Positions 22,781-32,230 of a stretch of 64,000 bases of DNA are shown here, one piece after another. A model generated the notes under the pieces. The model saw nothing but the letters and a program-made list of their open reading frames with translations. It was not told the DNA's origin and did no database searches. Position numbers and translations under genes: made by a program. Source of the stretch: JAICSD01 sp963836665 (GTDB lineage Bacteria; Acidobacteriota; Vicinamibacteria; Vicinamibacterales; 2-12-FULL-66-21); contig CAWIKL010000001.1 in the NCBI GenBank assembly GCA_963836665.1, forward strand, positions 124,001 through 188,000. The letters are read 5' to 3'. Position 1 is the first letter of the stretch; every line of letters starts with the position of its first letter.

Positions 22781-23725
22781 TCAAGAAGCGGAGGAGCTGA
22801 GCCGCTGCACGAGTGCGGCAAAATCCGCGGGCGGCGGCGCTTCGAAGATCAGCCGGCGGCCATCGTCAGGATGCAGGAACGACAGGCGATGAGCGTGCAG
22901 AGCCTGGCGCTCGAACTGGACGGCCCGCAGTGCGTCGGGACCGAAGACGTAGCGCTTCTCGCCGACGAGCGTGTGCCCGCGCAGACGCGCCTGGATGCGG
23001 ATCTGGTTCCGGCGTCCGGTTTTCAGTCGGACTTCGATCAGCGACGTCGACGCGAAGCTCTCCAGCACTCGATAGTCGCTGATTGCGTCGCTGGCGCGCG
23101 GGTCGTTCGGGTGCGTCTCCTTTTGGATGAGCGCCTTATCGTCCCAGACGAGGTGATCGCGCCAGGTGCCTGTCGGAGGTGAAGGACTCCCGTAGACCAC
23201 GGCCAGGTAGACGCGCTCCGGCTCGCGGCGGCGAAACTGGTCCTTCAGCGTCTGCTGCGCCTGGACGGTCTTGGCGAAGACCACGAGCCCCGATGTATCG
23301 CGATCGATCCGGTGCACGACGAGCGGCTTGCGCTTGCCTCGGGAACGGAAGTGATCCTCGAGACGATCGAACACCGATGGGGCGTTCGCCTTGCGCTCGA
23401 GTGGGACCGCCAGCAGCCCTGGCGGCTTGTTGACGACGAGGAGGGCCTCGTCCTCGTAGACGATCGTCACTTCGGCGACCTGCTGCGGACGCGGCCGGGC
23501 TCGGGCACTGCCGGGCCGATCGATCCAGAGGCGGACGCGATCGCCAGGTGACAACCGTGTCGCCGCCGCGGCGACGGCCGCCTCCTCGCCGTTGAGGAAG
23601 ACCTTGCCGCGCTCCAGCGACGCGAGCGCGCGCGCCCGCGACGCCAAACGATCGGCGGCGGCAAGGAATTTGTCCAGCCGCACGCCGGCCTCCTCCGGTC
23701 CCACCGTCCATTCCGGGGCCGCCAT
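22781..23725 (-). CDS. RluA-family pseudouridine synthase
   Basis: 314 residues from ATG 23725 (MAAPEWTVGPEEAGVRLDKF). An S4 RNA-binding domain (residues ~10-75) precedes the catalytic domain. IVYEDEALLVVNKPPGLLAV and the catalytic motif HRIDRDTSGLVVFAK contain the nucleophilic Asp, and RLKTGRRNQIRIQ completes the fold. It converts uridine to pseudouridine in rRNA or tRNA; S4 plus RluA architecture is like RluC/RluD, but the target site cannot be read from sequence. Transcribed divergently from the DEAD-box helicase. Confidence 0.88.
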   Translation of the reverse strand: MAAPEWTVGPEEAGVRLDKFLAAADRLASRARALASLERGKVFLNGEEAAVAAAATRLSPGDRVRLWIDRPGSARARPRPQQVAEVTIVYEDEALLVVNKPPGLLAVPLERKANAPSVFDRLEDHFRSRGKRKPLVVHRIDRDTSGLVVFAKTVQAQQTLKDQFRRREPERVYLAVVYGSPSPPTGTWRDHLVWDDKALIQKETHPNDPRASDAISDYRVLESFASTSLIEVRLKTGRRNQIRIQARLRGHTLVGEKRYVFGPDALRAVQFERQALHAHRLSFLHPDDGRRLIFEAPPPADFAALVQRLSSSAS

Positions 23726-23770
23726 CGAACAAGTGTGGCGCAAGTCGCCTCTGCGGGGGAGAATGATCGG

Positions 23771-25423
23771 ATGGCCAAAACCGTATCGGGCTTCTCGACG
23801 CTGGGTCTCTCCGATGACATTCTCGCCGCTGTTACCGCGCTCGGCTATGAAGAGCCCACGCCAGTCCAGCGGGAGACCATTCCGGTGATGCTCGCCGGCC
23901 GCGATCTGCTGGCGCGGGCAGCGACCGGCACCGGGAAGACGGCGGCGTTCGCGCTGCCGATGCTGCAGCGCATCACCGAGGCTGGCGCGACTGGGCGTCA
24001 CCCGACCGCAGGCCTGATTCTAGTGCCGACGCGTGAGCTGGCGATGCAGGTGTCCGAAGCGATCCACAAGTATGCCCGCGGCGGCCGCGTGTCGGTCGTA
24101 CCTCTCTACGGCGGCGCATCGATGTCGCAGCAAATCCGCGCGCTGGAGCGCGGCGCCAACGTCGTCGTCGCGACGCCAGGGCGCGCGCTCGACCACATCC
24201 GCCGGCAGACGTTGAAGCTCGATCTCCTCTCTGTGCTTGTGCTGGACGAGGCGGACGAGATGCTCGACATGGGCTTCGCGGACGACCTCGACGCCATCCT
24301 CGATGCCGCTCCCCCCCAGCATCAGACCGCGCTCTTCTCGGCGACGATGCCGGCCCGGATCCTATCGATTGCCGGACGCCATCTCGAGAACCCTGCCCGG
24401 ATCACGATCGCCGAGGAGAAGGTCGCGGCAGGGAAGATGCCGCGCATCCGCCAGATCGCCTACGTCGTGGCGCGCCCGCACAAGCAGGCCGCGCTCGAGC
24501 GCGTGCTCGAGTCGGAGGATCCGGGGTCGGCGCTGGTCTTCTGCCGCACGCGCCTCGAGGTGGACGAGCTTGTGGAAATGCTGAACGCACATGGCCACGG
24601 CGCCGAGGCGTTGCACGGCGGCATGGACCAGCGCCAGCGCGACCGTGTCATGGCCCGCTTTCGCGATGGCTCCGCGGACCTGCTTGTGGCGACCGACGTT
24701 GCCGCGCGCGGCCTCGACATCGAACGCCTGTCGCACGTCATCAACTACGATATGCCGGCCTCGTCGGAGGCCTACGTGCACCGCATCGGCCGCACCGGCC
24801 GCGCCGGCCGGGACGGCACGGCGATCACGCTGGTCGAGCCGCGGGAGCATCGGCTGCTGCGCAGCATGGAGGCCGTCACGCGGCAGAAGGTCGAAGTGCT
24901 CACCGTGCCGAGCGTCGCCGACCTGCGGGCGCGCCGCCTCGACCTGACACGTGCCGCGATCCGCGAGCAGCTCGTCGCCGGCGGTTTCGAACAGGTCCGC
25001 GTCGTCGTCGAGACGTTGGCGCAGGAATTCGACATCGTTGACGTCGCCGCGGCGGCGATTCAGCTGGCACACAAGGCGCAAGGCGGGGATGGCGACGATC
25101 GCGAAATCCCCGCGCCAAAGCTCGACACGGGGGCGCCGCTCAAGCCGGCGCGCGGCCGCCTGCCGGGCGAGCGGCGAGGTCAGTCTGCCGGCATGACCCG
25201 TCTGTTCATCGCCGCCGGCCGACGCGACGGCATCCGTCCCGGCGATCTCGTCGGGGCGATCGCCGGTGAGTCAGGCCTGGCCTCTAAGGAAATCGGGGCG
25301 ATCGAGATCGCCGACGGCTTCTCGCTGGTCGAAGTCCCCGACGAGCGCGCGGACGAGGTCATCGCCGCGCTCAAGAAGACGAAGATTCGCGGCCTCAAGC
25401 CGACAGTGCGCCGCGAACGCTGA
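23771..25423 (+). CDS. deaD: DEAD-box ATP-dependent RNA helicase
   Basis: 550 residues from ATG 23771. All core motifs are present: Q motif (GYEEPTPVQ), motif I ATGTGKT, Ia PTRELA, II DEAD, III SAT, V DVAARGLDI and VI HRIGRTGRAG. The C-terminal ~75 residues (TRLFIAAGRRDGIRPGDLVG onward) form a DbpA-type RNA-binding domain, as in DeaD/CsdA and CshA. It probably remodels ribosomal RNA and structured mRNA. The gene symbol is by similarity only. Paired divergently with the pseudouridine synthase, which fits an RNA-maturation role. Confidence 0.9.
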   Translation: MAKTVSGFSTLGLSDDILAAVTALGYEEPTPVQRETIPVMLAGRDLLARAATGTGKTAAFALPMLQRITEAGATGRHPTAGLILVPTRELAMQVSEAIHKYARGGRVSVVPLYGGASMSQQIRALERGANVVVATPGRALDHIRRQTLKLDLLSVLVLDEADEMLDMGFADDLDAILDAAPPQHQTALFSATMPARILSIAGRHLENPARITIAEEKVAAGKMPRIRQIAYVVARPHKQAALERVLESEDPGSALVFCRTRLEVDELVEMLNAHGHGAEALHGGMDQRQRDRVMARFRDGSADLLVATDVAARGLDIERLSHVINYDMPASSEAYVHRIGRTGRAGRDGTAITLVEPREHRLLRSMEAVTRQKVEVLTVPSVADLRARRLDLTRAAIREQLVAGGFEQVRVVVETLAQEFDIVDVAAAAIQLAHKAQGGDGDDREIPAPKLDTGAPLKPARGRLPGERRGQSAGMTRLFIAAGRRDGIRPGDLVGAIAGESGLASKEIGAIEIADGFSLVEVPDERADEVIAALKKTKIRGLKPTVRRER

Positions 25424-25452
25424 CGCCTAGCGAAGAAGTCCTCGTCGCGTGT

Positions 25453-25458
25453 TATAAT
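25453..25458 (+). promoter_or_regulatory. Possible -10 box (TATAAT)
   Basis: A perfect TATAAT lies 33 bases before the ABC-F start, in the 67-base gap after the helicase gene. There is no clear -35 hexamer 17 bases upstream, so this is only suggestive. Confidence 0.3.
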
Positions 25459-25490
25459 CAGAGGTTCTCTTACTCGCACAAGGGGCGCGT

Positions 25491-27092
25491 GTGATCTCTG
25501 TTTCTGGCGTGTCGATGCGGTTCGGGTCGAAGATTTTGTTCGAGGACGTAACGGCGACGTTCTCGCCTGGACGGAGGTACGGCCTGACCGGGCCGAACGG
25601 CTCCGGCAAGTCGACCTTCATGAAGCTGCTGACGGGCGAGACGCCGCCGCAAAAGGGAAACGTCGCGCGGCCTGCAAAGGTCGGCGTACTGCGGCAGGAC
25701 CAGTTTGCTTTCGACAAGTTCCGTGTCATCGACACGGTGATCATGGGCAACCGGCGCCTGTGGGCGGCTCTTGAGGAGCGCGAGCACCTCTACGCTGTCA
25801 CCGACATGACCGACGACCAGGGCATGCGCCTGGCCGAGCTCGAGGGGATCGTCGGCGAAGAGGACGGCTATACCGCGGAGAGCGACGCGGCAATCCTGCT
25901 CGACGGACTCGACATTCCTGAATCGCTCCACGAACGGAAGATGTCCGAGCTGCAGGGCGGGCAGAAGGTGCGGGTGCTGCTCGCGCAGGCACTCTTCGGG
26001 CATCCGCAGGCACTGCTGCTGGACGAACCGACCAACCACCTCGATCTCGACTCGATCCACTGGCTGTGCGAGTTCCTCGTCCGTTATGAGGGCACGCTGA
26101 TTGTGATCTCACACGACCGCCACTTCCTCAACGCGGTGACTACCCACACCGCGGACATCGACTACCAGACCATCATCGCCTATACCGGCGGCTACGATGA
26201 GATGGTGATGCAGAAGACGCAGATACGCGCACGCGTCGAGGCGGAGAACGCGCAGCGCGACAAGAAAATCGAGCAGCTTCAGGAATTCATCGCGCGTTTC
26301 TCGGCCGGGACGCGCTCGGCGCAGACGACATCGCGGCGCAAGGAAGTCGAGCGGCTGCAGACGGCCGACCTGGCCCGCTCGAACATCCAGCGTCCGTATA
26401 TCAACTTCAAGATGAACCGCCCGTCTGGGCGGATGGCGATCGAGATCAAGAAGGTGTCGAAGAGCTTCGAGAATCACGGCGTCATCGATGGTTTTGACGC
26501 CATCGTCAACCGCGGCGAGAAGATCGTCATCGTCGGACGCAACGGCGTCGGCAAGACGACGCTGCTCAAGGTGCTGCTCGCCGACGCGCCCGGTGTGACG
26601 CCGTCGCCGCACGACATCGACGAGGGGACGGTGCGCTGGGGCCACGAGGCTACCGTCGGGTATTTCCCGCAGGACCAGACCGGCCTGATCCGCAAGGGGA
26701 TGACCGCCGTCGAATGGCTGCACCAGTTCGATCCGGACGCGGCGCGCCAGGACATTCACGGACTGCTCGGTCAGATGCTGTTCAGCGGCGAAGAGGGGTT
26801 GAAGCCTACTGAAGCGCTCTCGGGGGGGGAAACCGCGCGGCTGCTGTTCTGCCGGATCATGTTGCAGAAGCCCAATGTTCTCGTCCTCGATGAGCCAACC
26901 AACCACCTCGACCTCGAGTCGATCAACGCGCTGAACGTCGCGCTGCAGAAGTACGAGGGCACGATCCTGCTCGTCACGCACGACCAGGATCTGATGGAAG
27001 AAGTCGGTTCACGGGTGTGGCAGCTCGAGCCCGGCAAGCTCACCGATTTCAAGGGGACCTACGAGGAGTTCTCCGGTACAGCCGCGCAATGA
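25491..27092 (+). CDS. ABC-F family ATPase (YbiT-like)
   Basis: 533 residues from GTG 25491 with two ABC domains and no membrane segments. First domain: Walker A GPNGSGKST, signature MSELQGGQKVR (variant of LSGGQ), Walker B LLLDEPTNHLD. The linker is charged and helical (ENAQRDKKIEQLQEFIARF). Second domain: GRNGVGKTT, LSGGETAR, VLVLDEPTNHLD. ABC-F proteins act on the ribosome, either in translation or antibiotic protection; the short linker and overall order resemble E. coli YbiT. The cellular target is inference. Confidence 0.88.
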   Translation: MISVSGVSMRFGSKILFEDVTATFSPGRRYGLTGPNGSGKSTFMKLLTGETPPQKGNVARPAKVGVLRQDQFAFDKFRVIDTVIMGNRRLWAALEEREHLYAVTDMTDDQGMRLAELEGIVGEEDGYTAESDAAILLDGLDIPESLHERKMSELQGGQKVRVLLAQALFGHPQALLLDEPTNHLDLDSIHWLCEFLVRYEGTLIVISHDRHFLNAVTTHTADIDYQTIIAYTGGYDEMVMQKTQIRARVEAENAQRDKKIEQLQEFIARFSAGTRSAQTTSRRKEVERLQTADLARSNIQRPYINFKMNRPSGRMAIEIKKVSKSFENHGVIDGFDAIVNRGEKIVIVGRNGVGKTTLLKVLLADAPGVTPSPHDIDEGTVRWGHEATVGYFPQDQTGLIRKGMTAVEWLHQFDPDAARQDIHGLLGQMLFSGEEGLKPTEALSGGETARLLFCRIMLQKPNVLVLDEPTNHLDLESINALNVALQKYEGTILLVTHDQDLMEEVGSRVWQLEPGKLTDFKGTYEEFSGTAAQ

Positions 27093-27190
27093 GTCGGACG
27101 TTCGACGCTCACAACTGAGGGTGAGCCCTAGTGCGTGAGCTGTCTGCACGCCGCCTTCGCGATGGAGCGCGAGCGGCGGGCTTGTCTCAC

Positions 27191-27547
27191 TCAGGCGCGG
27201 GCGTGCGCGAAGACGCGCGGCGGCAGGCGCTTACCGGCCTGCAGCTGCACGATCGGGATGTGCGCGGTTGCCGGGCAGGTCGCGAGGAGCTCGGTCGTCT
27301 CGCGGGTACTGCCGGGGCCGAGCGCCGAGTCGAGCAAAATTAGGTCAGGCAGCCGACACGACGCCTTGACGATCGTTTCGAAGGGCGTGTGGGCGACGAC
27401 GACGCGGAAGCCGCGGGCGCGCAGCCGCGCAGCGCGCCGCGAGAGCGACGCCCCATCCGGGTCCGCGACGAGCACCAACGGCAGCGTGATCGTTGTGGCC
27501 ACCTCGGAGGTGGTCAAATTTTCCGTCGTTGTCTGCAATTCCGACAC
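27191..27547 (-). CDS. Receiver-domain protein
   Basis: 118 residues. CheY-like layout: LVLVADPDGASL with the acidic pair, LPDLILLDSALGPG with the phospho-acceptor Asp, and PIVQLQAGKRL where the conserved Lys should lie. The N-terminal 20 residues are low complexity. No output domain or kinase is adjacent. It is somewhat degenerate, so phosphorylation is not certain. Confidence 0.6.
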   Translation of the reverse strand: MSELQTTTENLTTSEVATTITLPLVLVADPDGASLSRRAARLRARGFRVVVAHTPFETIVKASCRLPDLILLDSALGPGSTRETTELLATCPATAHIPIVQLQAGKRLPPRVFAHARA

Positions 27548-27625
27548 ACCACGCCCCCTTTCGGTCGTCGCGGGCGTCGCGGAGCAAGAATGTTGCCGGC
27601 TGCTGCGCCGCGCCGGGACGGGCGA

Positions 27626-27856
27626 TCAGCGACGAAGAAGTCGGTTGATGCTCACGGCGACGAGCATCCCGATGACGATGGCGGTGCCGTCCATGTCTGT
27701 GATCTGTCCGCGCGGATCGAAGGCGGCAAGAAGAAGCCACGCGCCAAGTCCGCCGACGATAGCAGAGGCCGTGATTTCGAGGAGCACCAGCGAGCGGCGC
27801 CGCGGACATCGATGCCCGTCAGTAAGGTGCCCCTTGCATCGGGGACAAGTCGCCAT
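27626..27856 (-). CDS. Small membrane protein with zinc ribbon
   Basis: 76 residues from ATG 27856 (AGGA upstream; an earlier start is less likely). CPRCKGHLTDGHRC forms an N-terminal zinc ribbon, followed by two hydrophobic segments (LEITASAIVGGLGAWLLLA and GTAIVIGMLVAVSI). Similar small proteins are common in Acidobacteria and their role is unknown. Confidence 0.55.
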   Translation of the reverse strand: MATCPRCKGHLTDGHRCPRRRSLVLLEITASAIVGGLGAWLLLAAFDPRGQITDMDGTAIVIGMLVAVSINRLLRR

Positions 27857-28033
27857 TCGTCCTAAAGCGTCACTCGTGACAGCGCGTACGGCCAATCTAA
27901 CATAGGCGGATCCGGCTGAGATCGCTTTTTGGTCCGTTGGACGCGGTCGCCGGTCACGGAGCGATTGGACTCGCGTCGGCCGGTGCGCGCCGTCGACACC
28001 GCGATCGTCTACAGGGGCTGATTGCTGCTCGCG

Positions 28034-28762
28034 TTACGCCGCGGACGGCCGGCGCAGAATGACGACGCCGAGCGCAACCACCAGCAGGGCGAAGCAGTGT
28101 GCGACGGTTAGCGGGCCGAGCACGCGCACGTTGACGCGCACGAACTCGAGCAGGAAGCGGAACGTGCCGGCGAGCACGAAGTAGCGTCCGAGTACTGCGC
28201 GATCGGCGATCCCTTTCCGCCGCCACCGGATCAACACCCAGGCGAGGACCGCGAGGAACACCGCCTCGTAGATTTGCGTTGGATGGACGCGATCGAGCGT
28301 CGGCGGCAGGCCGCGCGGAAAGGCCACGCCCCACGGCAGCGCCGTCGGCTTGCCGTAGTCGTCCCCGACGAGGAAGCACCCGACGCGCCCCAACATTTGG
28401 CCGACTGCCAGCGCTGGCGTCGCGGCGGCGAGGACCGGGATGAGCGGCCAGCGCCGCGACCGGATCGTCAGGTAGCCGGCCGCGAGTCCGCCCACGAACC
28501 CGCCGAACCAGCTCATCCCGCCGCGATCGAGAAACAGCGCGAAGAACGACGACTCGTCGAGGTGCTCGCAGACATAGAGCAGCTTGGCGCCGAGCAGGCC
28601 GCCGACCAGGCCGTAGACGGCGGCGTCGAGGGCGGCATCGGGCAGTCCCGCGCGCGCCAACTCGCGGCGGAACACCCAGAGGCCGGCCAGCGCACCCAGC
28701 GCCACCATGACGCCGAAGCTCGTGATTTCGAACGATCCGATGCGGAAGAGGACAGGCAGCAC
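28034..28762 (-). CDS. lgt: Prolipoprotein diacylglyceryl transferase
   Basis: Integral membrane enzyme that transfers diacylglyceryl from phosphatidylglycerol to the lipobox Cys of prolipoproteins. Signature regions present: LFRIGSFEITSFGVMVALG at the start, GLLGAKLLYVCEH, GGMSWFGGFVGG, GRVGCFLVGDDYG and the HPTQIYEA motif. 242 residues from GTG 28762; ATG 28813 would add 17 residues and cannot be excluded. It would process the several lipoproteins seen in this window. Confidence 0.9.
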   Translation of the reverse strand: MLPVLFRIGSFEITSFGVMVALGALAGLWVFRRELARAGLPDAALDAAVYGLVGGLLGAKLLYVCEHLDESSFFALFLDRGGMSWFGGFVGGLAAGYLTIRSRRWPLIPVLAAATPALAVGQMLGRVGCFLVGDDYGKPTALPWGVAFPRGLPPTLDRVHPTQIYEAVFLAVLAWVLIRWRRKGIADRAVLGRYFVLAGTFRFLLEFVRVNVRVLGPLTVAHCFALLVVALGVVILRRPSAA

Positions 28763-28970
28763 GACCCCTATTATCCGCGCAAAGCTTCGCCGAGGCTTTG
28801 GGACGCGGGTCACGAGAAGTCACGACCCACGGCGGGTATTAGCTCCCCCAATTCGCGTGCCGTCAGACGGACGTCGCGCCACGTGCGCGGGAAATGACGG
28901 GGAAATTGCGACCGGGCCCATGGCACCGGACTTGGAAGTCGTACAAACCTCGCATCTGATGGGAGGCAGC

Positions 28971-30407
28971 ATGGTTCATGGCTGGTTCCGCGCGGCCGAG
29001 CGGCGCCGCGGCGCAATGTCCCTGGTTGAAGCAGTGGCCGATGCGTTGCCGGCGTGTCGTGAGGCGCGCGCCGTCCGCGATCGCTTCGAGCGGGAACTCC
29101 GCGATCTGCTCAATGCGCGCGAAGTCGAACTGCGCGATGGCCCGCCCACCCCGAGCCCGCCGGAGAATGGGCTGTCGATCGAGGTGCGATCTGGAGAGTT
29201 TACGCTGGGGGCCATCGACGCTCTCTTCGATCCCGGCGGCAGCGCGCTCGATGCGTGGGACCGGCAACTCCTCGAGGCCGCACGGCAGATCGCGGCGCTC
29301 GTGTTGACGATCGATCGCGCGCAGCGATCGGGGCTGTTGGGCACCGCCGGAGGCTACCGCCGCAACGGTGCCGCGCCGATCGTCGGATCGAGCCCAGGCA
29401 TCCGGGCCGTCCGCACTCGCATGGAACGCGTCGCCGCGACCGAGTTCACGGTGCTGGTCGAGGGAGAGTCGGGCGTCGGTAAGGAACTCGTCGCGCGACA
29501 GGTCCACGAGCTGTCGCCGCGGCGTTCTGGACCGTTCGTTCCCGTCAACTGTGCCGCCATTGTCGAAACCCTGCTCGAGGCTGAGCTGTTCGGCATCGAG
29601 GATCGCACAGCGACCGGAGTTCGCGGGCGCCGAGGGAAGTTCGAGCACGCCCACGAGGGGACGCTGTTTCTCGATGAGGTGGGGGACTTGTCGCTGGCCG
29701 CGCAGGCGAAATTGCTGCGCGCCATCCAGGAGATGTCGATCGAACGTGTGGGCGCCACCGGGTCGCGCCGGATCGACACGCGGATCATCGCGGCCACGAA
29801 CCAGCCGCTGTCACATCTGGTCGAGCGCGGCAAGTTCCGCCTCGATCTCTACTATCGCCTGCATGGCGTCAGTATCGAGGTTCCGGCGCTGCGCGATCGT
29901 CCCGACGACATCATCGAGCTAGCGGAGTACTTTCTCGCGCTGCATCGCGATTATCGCAAGCTGCGTCTGTCACAGGCTGCGGCCGACGCGCTGGTCGCCT
30001 ACCGATGGCCGGGCAACGTCCGCGAGCTGCAACGCGTCATCGAGCACGGCATCGCGCTGGCGGACGGGGACGCCCTGCGCCTAGAGGATCTACCGCCATC
30101 GGTGCTCGACGGCTACGCCCCGGCACTGCTGCCGGCCTTTCACGCGATTGACACGATGCGCGCGTGGGGCGCGCGCTATGCACGGATGGTCTACGAACGA
30201 TGCGGCGAGAACAAGCGCCGGACCTGCCGCGAGCTGGGTATTTCGTATCACACGCTCGTCGCTTATCTCGGCTATCGGCCTGAACTGGGCCGCGGAATCG
30301 CCGCGGCGAAACGTGCCGGGTTGCCTCCGGCCACACACGCCGGCGCAGGCGGGGCGGACGGTCCGCAGAGGTGCGCGCCGGAACAGTCTGGAGGGCTGCA
30401 ATGGTGA
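28971..30407 (+). CDS. Sigma-54-type AAA+ transcriptional regulator lacking GAFTGA
   Basis: 478 residues from ATG 28971 (GGGAGG four bases upstream). An N-terminal GAF-like region (~1-125) replaces a receiver. The AAA+ domain has Walker A GESGVGKE (165-172), a Walker B region LFLDEVGDL and RWPGNVREL. The loop that normally reads GAFTGA is ELFGIEDRTATGVRGRRG (206-222), so contact with sigma-54 is doubtful. The C-terminal helix-turn-helix (NKRRTCRELGISYHTLVAYL) binds DNA. It overlaps the downstream peptide gene by seven bases and probably controls that operon. Confidence 0.85.
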   Translation: MVHGWFRAAERRRGAMSLVEAVADALPACREARAVRDRFERELRDLLNAREVELRDGPPTPSPPENGLSIEVRSGEFTLGAIDALFDPGGSALDAWDRQLLEAARQIAALVLTIDRAQRSGLLGTAGGYRRNGAAPIVGSSPGIRAVRTRMERVAATEFTVLVEGESGVGKELVARQVHELSPRRSGPFVPVNCAAIVETLLEAELFGIEDRTATGVRGRRGKFEHAHEGTLFLDEVGDLSLAAQAKLLRAIQEMSIERVGATGSRRIDTRIIAATNQPLSHLVERGKFRLDLYYRLHGVSIEVPALRDRPDDIIELAEYFLALHRDYRKLRLSQAAADALVAYRWPGNVRELQRVIEHGIALADGDALRLEDLPPSVLDGYAPALLPAFHAIDTMRAWGARYARMVYERCGENKRRTCRELGISYHTLVAYLGYRPELGRGIAAAKRAGLPPATHAGAGGADGPQRCAPEQSGGLQW

Positions 30408-30607
30408 AAAAGGCATTGTTCGCACTAGTGGTGTTGGCTGGATTGGCGGCGTCGCCGAGACCGGCGATGGCCGGTTGCTTCGGGGATCTCGCCGATTGCT
30501 ACGACAGGGCGAGCCGCGTCGACAGCTTCTGGTATCGCTGGGCGGCCGGGCTCGACTGCGAGGTCGACTACGCCGACTGCCTGCGGCTCCGCCTCGTCGG
30601 ACAGTGA
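30401..30607 (+). CDS. Small Cys-containing exported peptide
   Basis: 68 residues with GGAGG before ATG 30401. The signal peptide MVKKALFALVVLAGLAASPR ends in AMA, leaving a mature peptide of about 44 residues beginning GCFGDLADCYD. It has four Cys (CFGDLADC, LDCEVDYADC) and an aromatic centre (FWYRWAAG). The spacing suggests two disulfides. It sits between the regulator and an ABC transporter operon, so it may be a secreted signal, an effector or a structural peptide. No family can be named. Confidence 0.65.
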   Translation: MVKKALFALVVLAGLAASPRPAMAGCFGDLADCYDRASRVDSFWYRWAAGLDCEVDYADCLRLRLVGQ

Positions 30608-30608
30608 A

Positions 30609-31556
30609 ATGCGGATTGCCGGCATCTTCGTGCTGGCGGTGTTAGTGGCTGCCTGCCGGACGCCTGTCGTCCGGCAGGCTCCCGACACCGTCGCCGTCAC
30701 GCGGCTCTTCGGTCCTGTCGTCGGTCCCGAAATTATCGGTGGCCGTGCCGATACCAGCGATGCCGCACTGTTGCTGGCAGGCGGGCTCGATGTTGTTCGC
30801 GTGGATCTGACGGCGCGTCAGGCCGTACGGACGCATCTGGCGCTGGGCCCTGGCGAGTCCTGCTGGGGCCTCGCACGACTCTCGAACGGTGCGCTGTTTA
30901 CGATCAAGGGACGGCACACGCTGGCGCGGGTGAATCACGACGGCAGCCTGGCCGCCCAAGTCACACTCCCGGCGCCGCAGTTCGACATCTTCGCGGTGGC
31001 CGACCGTCTCGTCTACCAGGAGGCAACCTTCGTGGCGCCGCGGCCGGCGCTGCTGGTCGCGTCGGCTGACGGCACTTCGCGCGTACCGTGGAGCGGCATC
31101 ACCACCCGTGCATTCGATCGGCTCGCGCGCGCATCGGCCGCGGCCCTCAACCTGCTCGCGTGCGGAGCCACCCGCACACGCGAGAGAGCCTGCTGGTTTC
31201 CCGACGAAGCCGCCGTGTTTCTGCTGAGTGACGAGGGAACAACACGGCGCGTGCCTCTGGCGGGATTGCGCACTGTCTCGCCCGAAGTGCTGCTGACGTC
31301 GGACAACCCGGCGCGGCCAGTGCGCGACGCCTACGTCGAAGGACCCGATGAGATGTGGGTCTTGAGCAGCGGTACCGCTCCCCCGGAACAGGCCGACGTT
31401 CCAGGCGGGTGGGTGCTGGCTCGTTACAGCACTGATGGGCGGCCGCGCGGCCAGTCACGCTTGCCCGAGGCCGCCCGCATGATCCTTCGCGTAGACGGCC
31501 CTCGGGTGATCCTTCTGCTATCGAGCGGCCACGTCGGCGAGGTGCGCGCATGGTGA
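30609..31556 (+). CDS. Lipoprotein, propeller-like
   Basis: 315 residues starting one base after the peptide gene's stop. The lipoprotein signal ends VLAVLVAAC. The body has repeated strand pairs (GGLDVVRVDLTARQAV, RLSNGALFTIKGRHTLARV, GPDEMWVLSSG) that look like a beta-propeller of the 6-bladed or quinoprotein type. It overlaps the permease by seven bases. It could be the solute- or peptide-sensing partner of the transporter. Confidence 0.65.
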   Translation: MRIAGIFVLAVLVAACRTPVVRQAPDTVAVTRLFGPVVGPEIIGGRADTSDAALLLAGGLDVVRVDLTARQAVRTHLALGPGESCWGLARLSNGALFTIKGRHTLARVNHDGSLAAQVTLPAPQFDIFAVADRLVYQEATFVAPRPALLVASADGTSRVPWSGITTRAFDRLARASAAALNLLACGATRTRERACWFPDEAAVFLLSDEGTTRRVPLAGLRTVSPEVLLTSDNPARPVRDAYVEGPDEMWVLSSGTAPPEQADVPGGWVLARYSTDGRPRGQSRLPEAARMILRVDGPRVILLLSSGHVGEVRAW

Positions 31557-32230
31557 GATTCTTCATCGCTTTGCGCCCGTTTCCCGGTTATGCACTCGCG
31601 GCATTGGTGGCGGTTACCGCCATCGGCGCCGTCACGACCGTGTGGAGCCCGGGGGAACTGGATTCGGCACTCGGCCTTGTCTTGTTCGTGCAGTTGTTCC
31701 TGGCCTCAACCGGTTTCGTCGCGACCGCCCGTCGCGGGCACTTCGATCCGATGCTCAGTCATGGACGAAATCGTGTTGCCGCGCTCGCGGCTCAGTGGAC
31801 CGCATCGATTACGCCCGGCGGGCTCGGGTGGGCGACGCTCGTGACCATCGGATTCATCGTGGGTAGTCCCTTTGCCTCGTCAGCAGCGGTCGGCGCGCGC
31901 GCGGCTGCATTTTTCATCGTCTCATCACTTTCCTGGTCGGTCGGGTTCGCGCTTCCGCGTGGTGGCGCCGGCGTCTCGTGGACCGCCGTATTGATGTGGC
32001 TATTGCTGCGCCATCCCGATCTCCTTGCCTGGGCCGGAAACGAAACCACGGCGATCGGATCACTGCGTATGGCGGCCGCGATCCTGATCTGTCCGTTTCT
32101 GCTGCTGGGAAGTCATGTCCAAATTGGGCTCGCGCCGGTCGCGGCGGCGTCGGCGTTCGTGTTCGGGTTGTTGCTGGTGACGTGGCGAGTCGGTTCGCGC
32201 CTCGACGTGTACCTGGTGACGCAATCATGA
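31550..32230 (+). CDS. Integral membrane protein, probable ABC permease
   Basis: 226 residues with about six hydrophobic segments (PGYALAALVAVTAIGAV, ALGLVLFVQLFLAS, LGWATLVTIGFIVG, FFIVSSLSWSVGFAL, MAAAILICPFLLLG, AAASAFVFGLLLVTW). No binding-protein-dependent EAA loop is evident. Its gene order before an ATPase suggests the membrane half of an ABC-2-like exporter. Confidence 0.7.
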   Translation: MVRFFIALRPFPGYALAALVAVTAIGAVTTVWSPGELDSALGLVLFVQLFLASTGFVATARRGHFDPMLSHGRNRVAALAAQWTASITPGGLGWATLVTIGFIVGSPFASSAAVGARAAAFFIVSSLSWSVGFALPRGGAGVSWTAVLMWLLLRHPDLLAWAGNETTAIGSLRMAAAILICPFLLLGSHVQIGLAPVAAASAFVFGLLLVTWRVGSRLDVYLVTQS

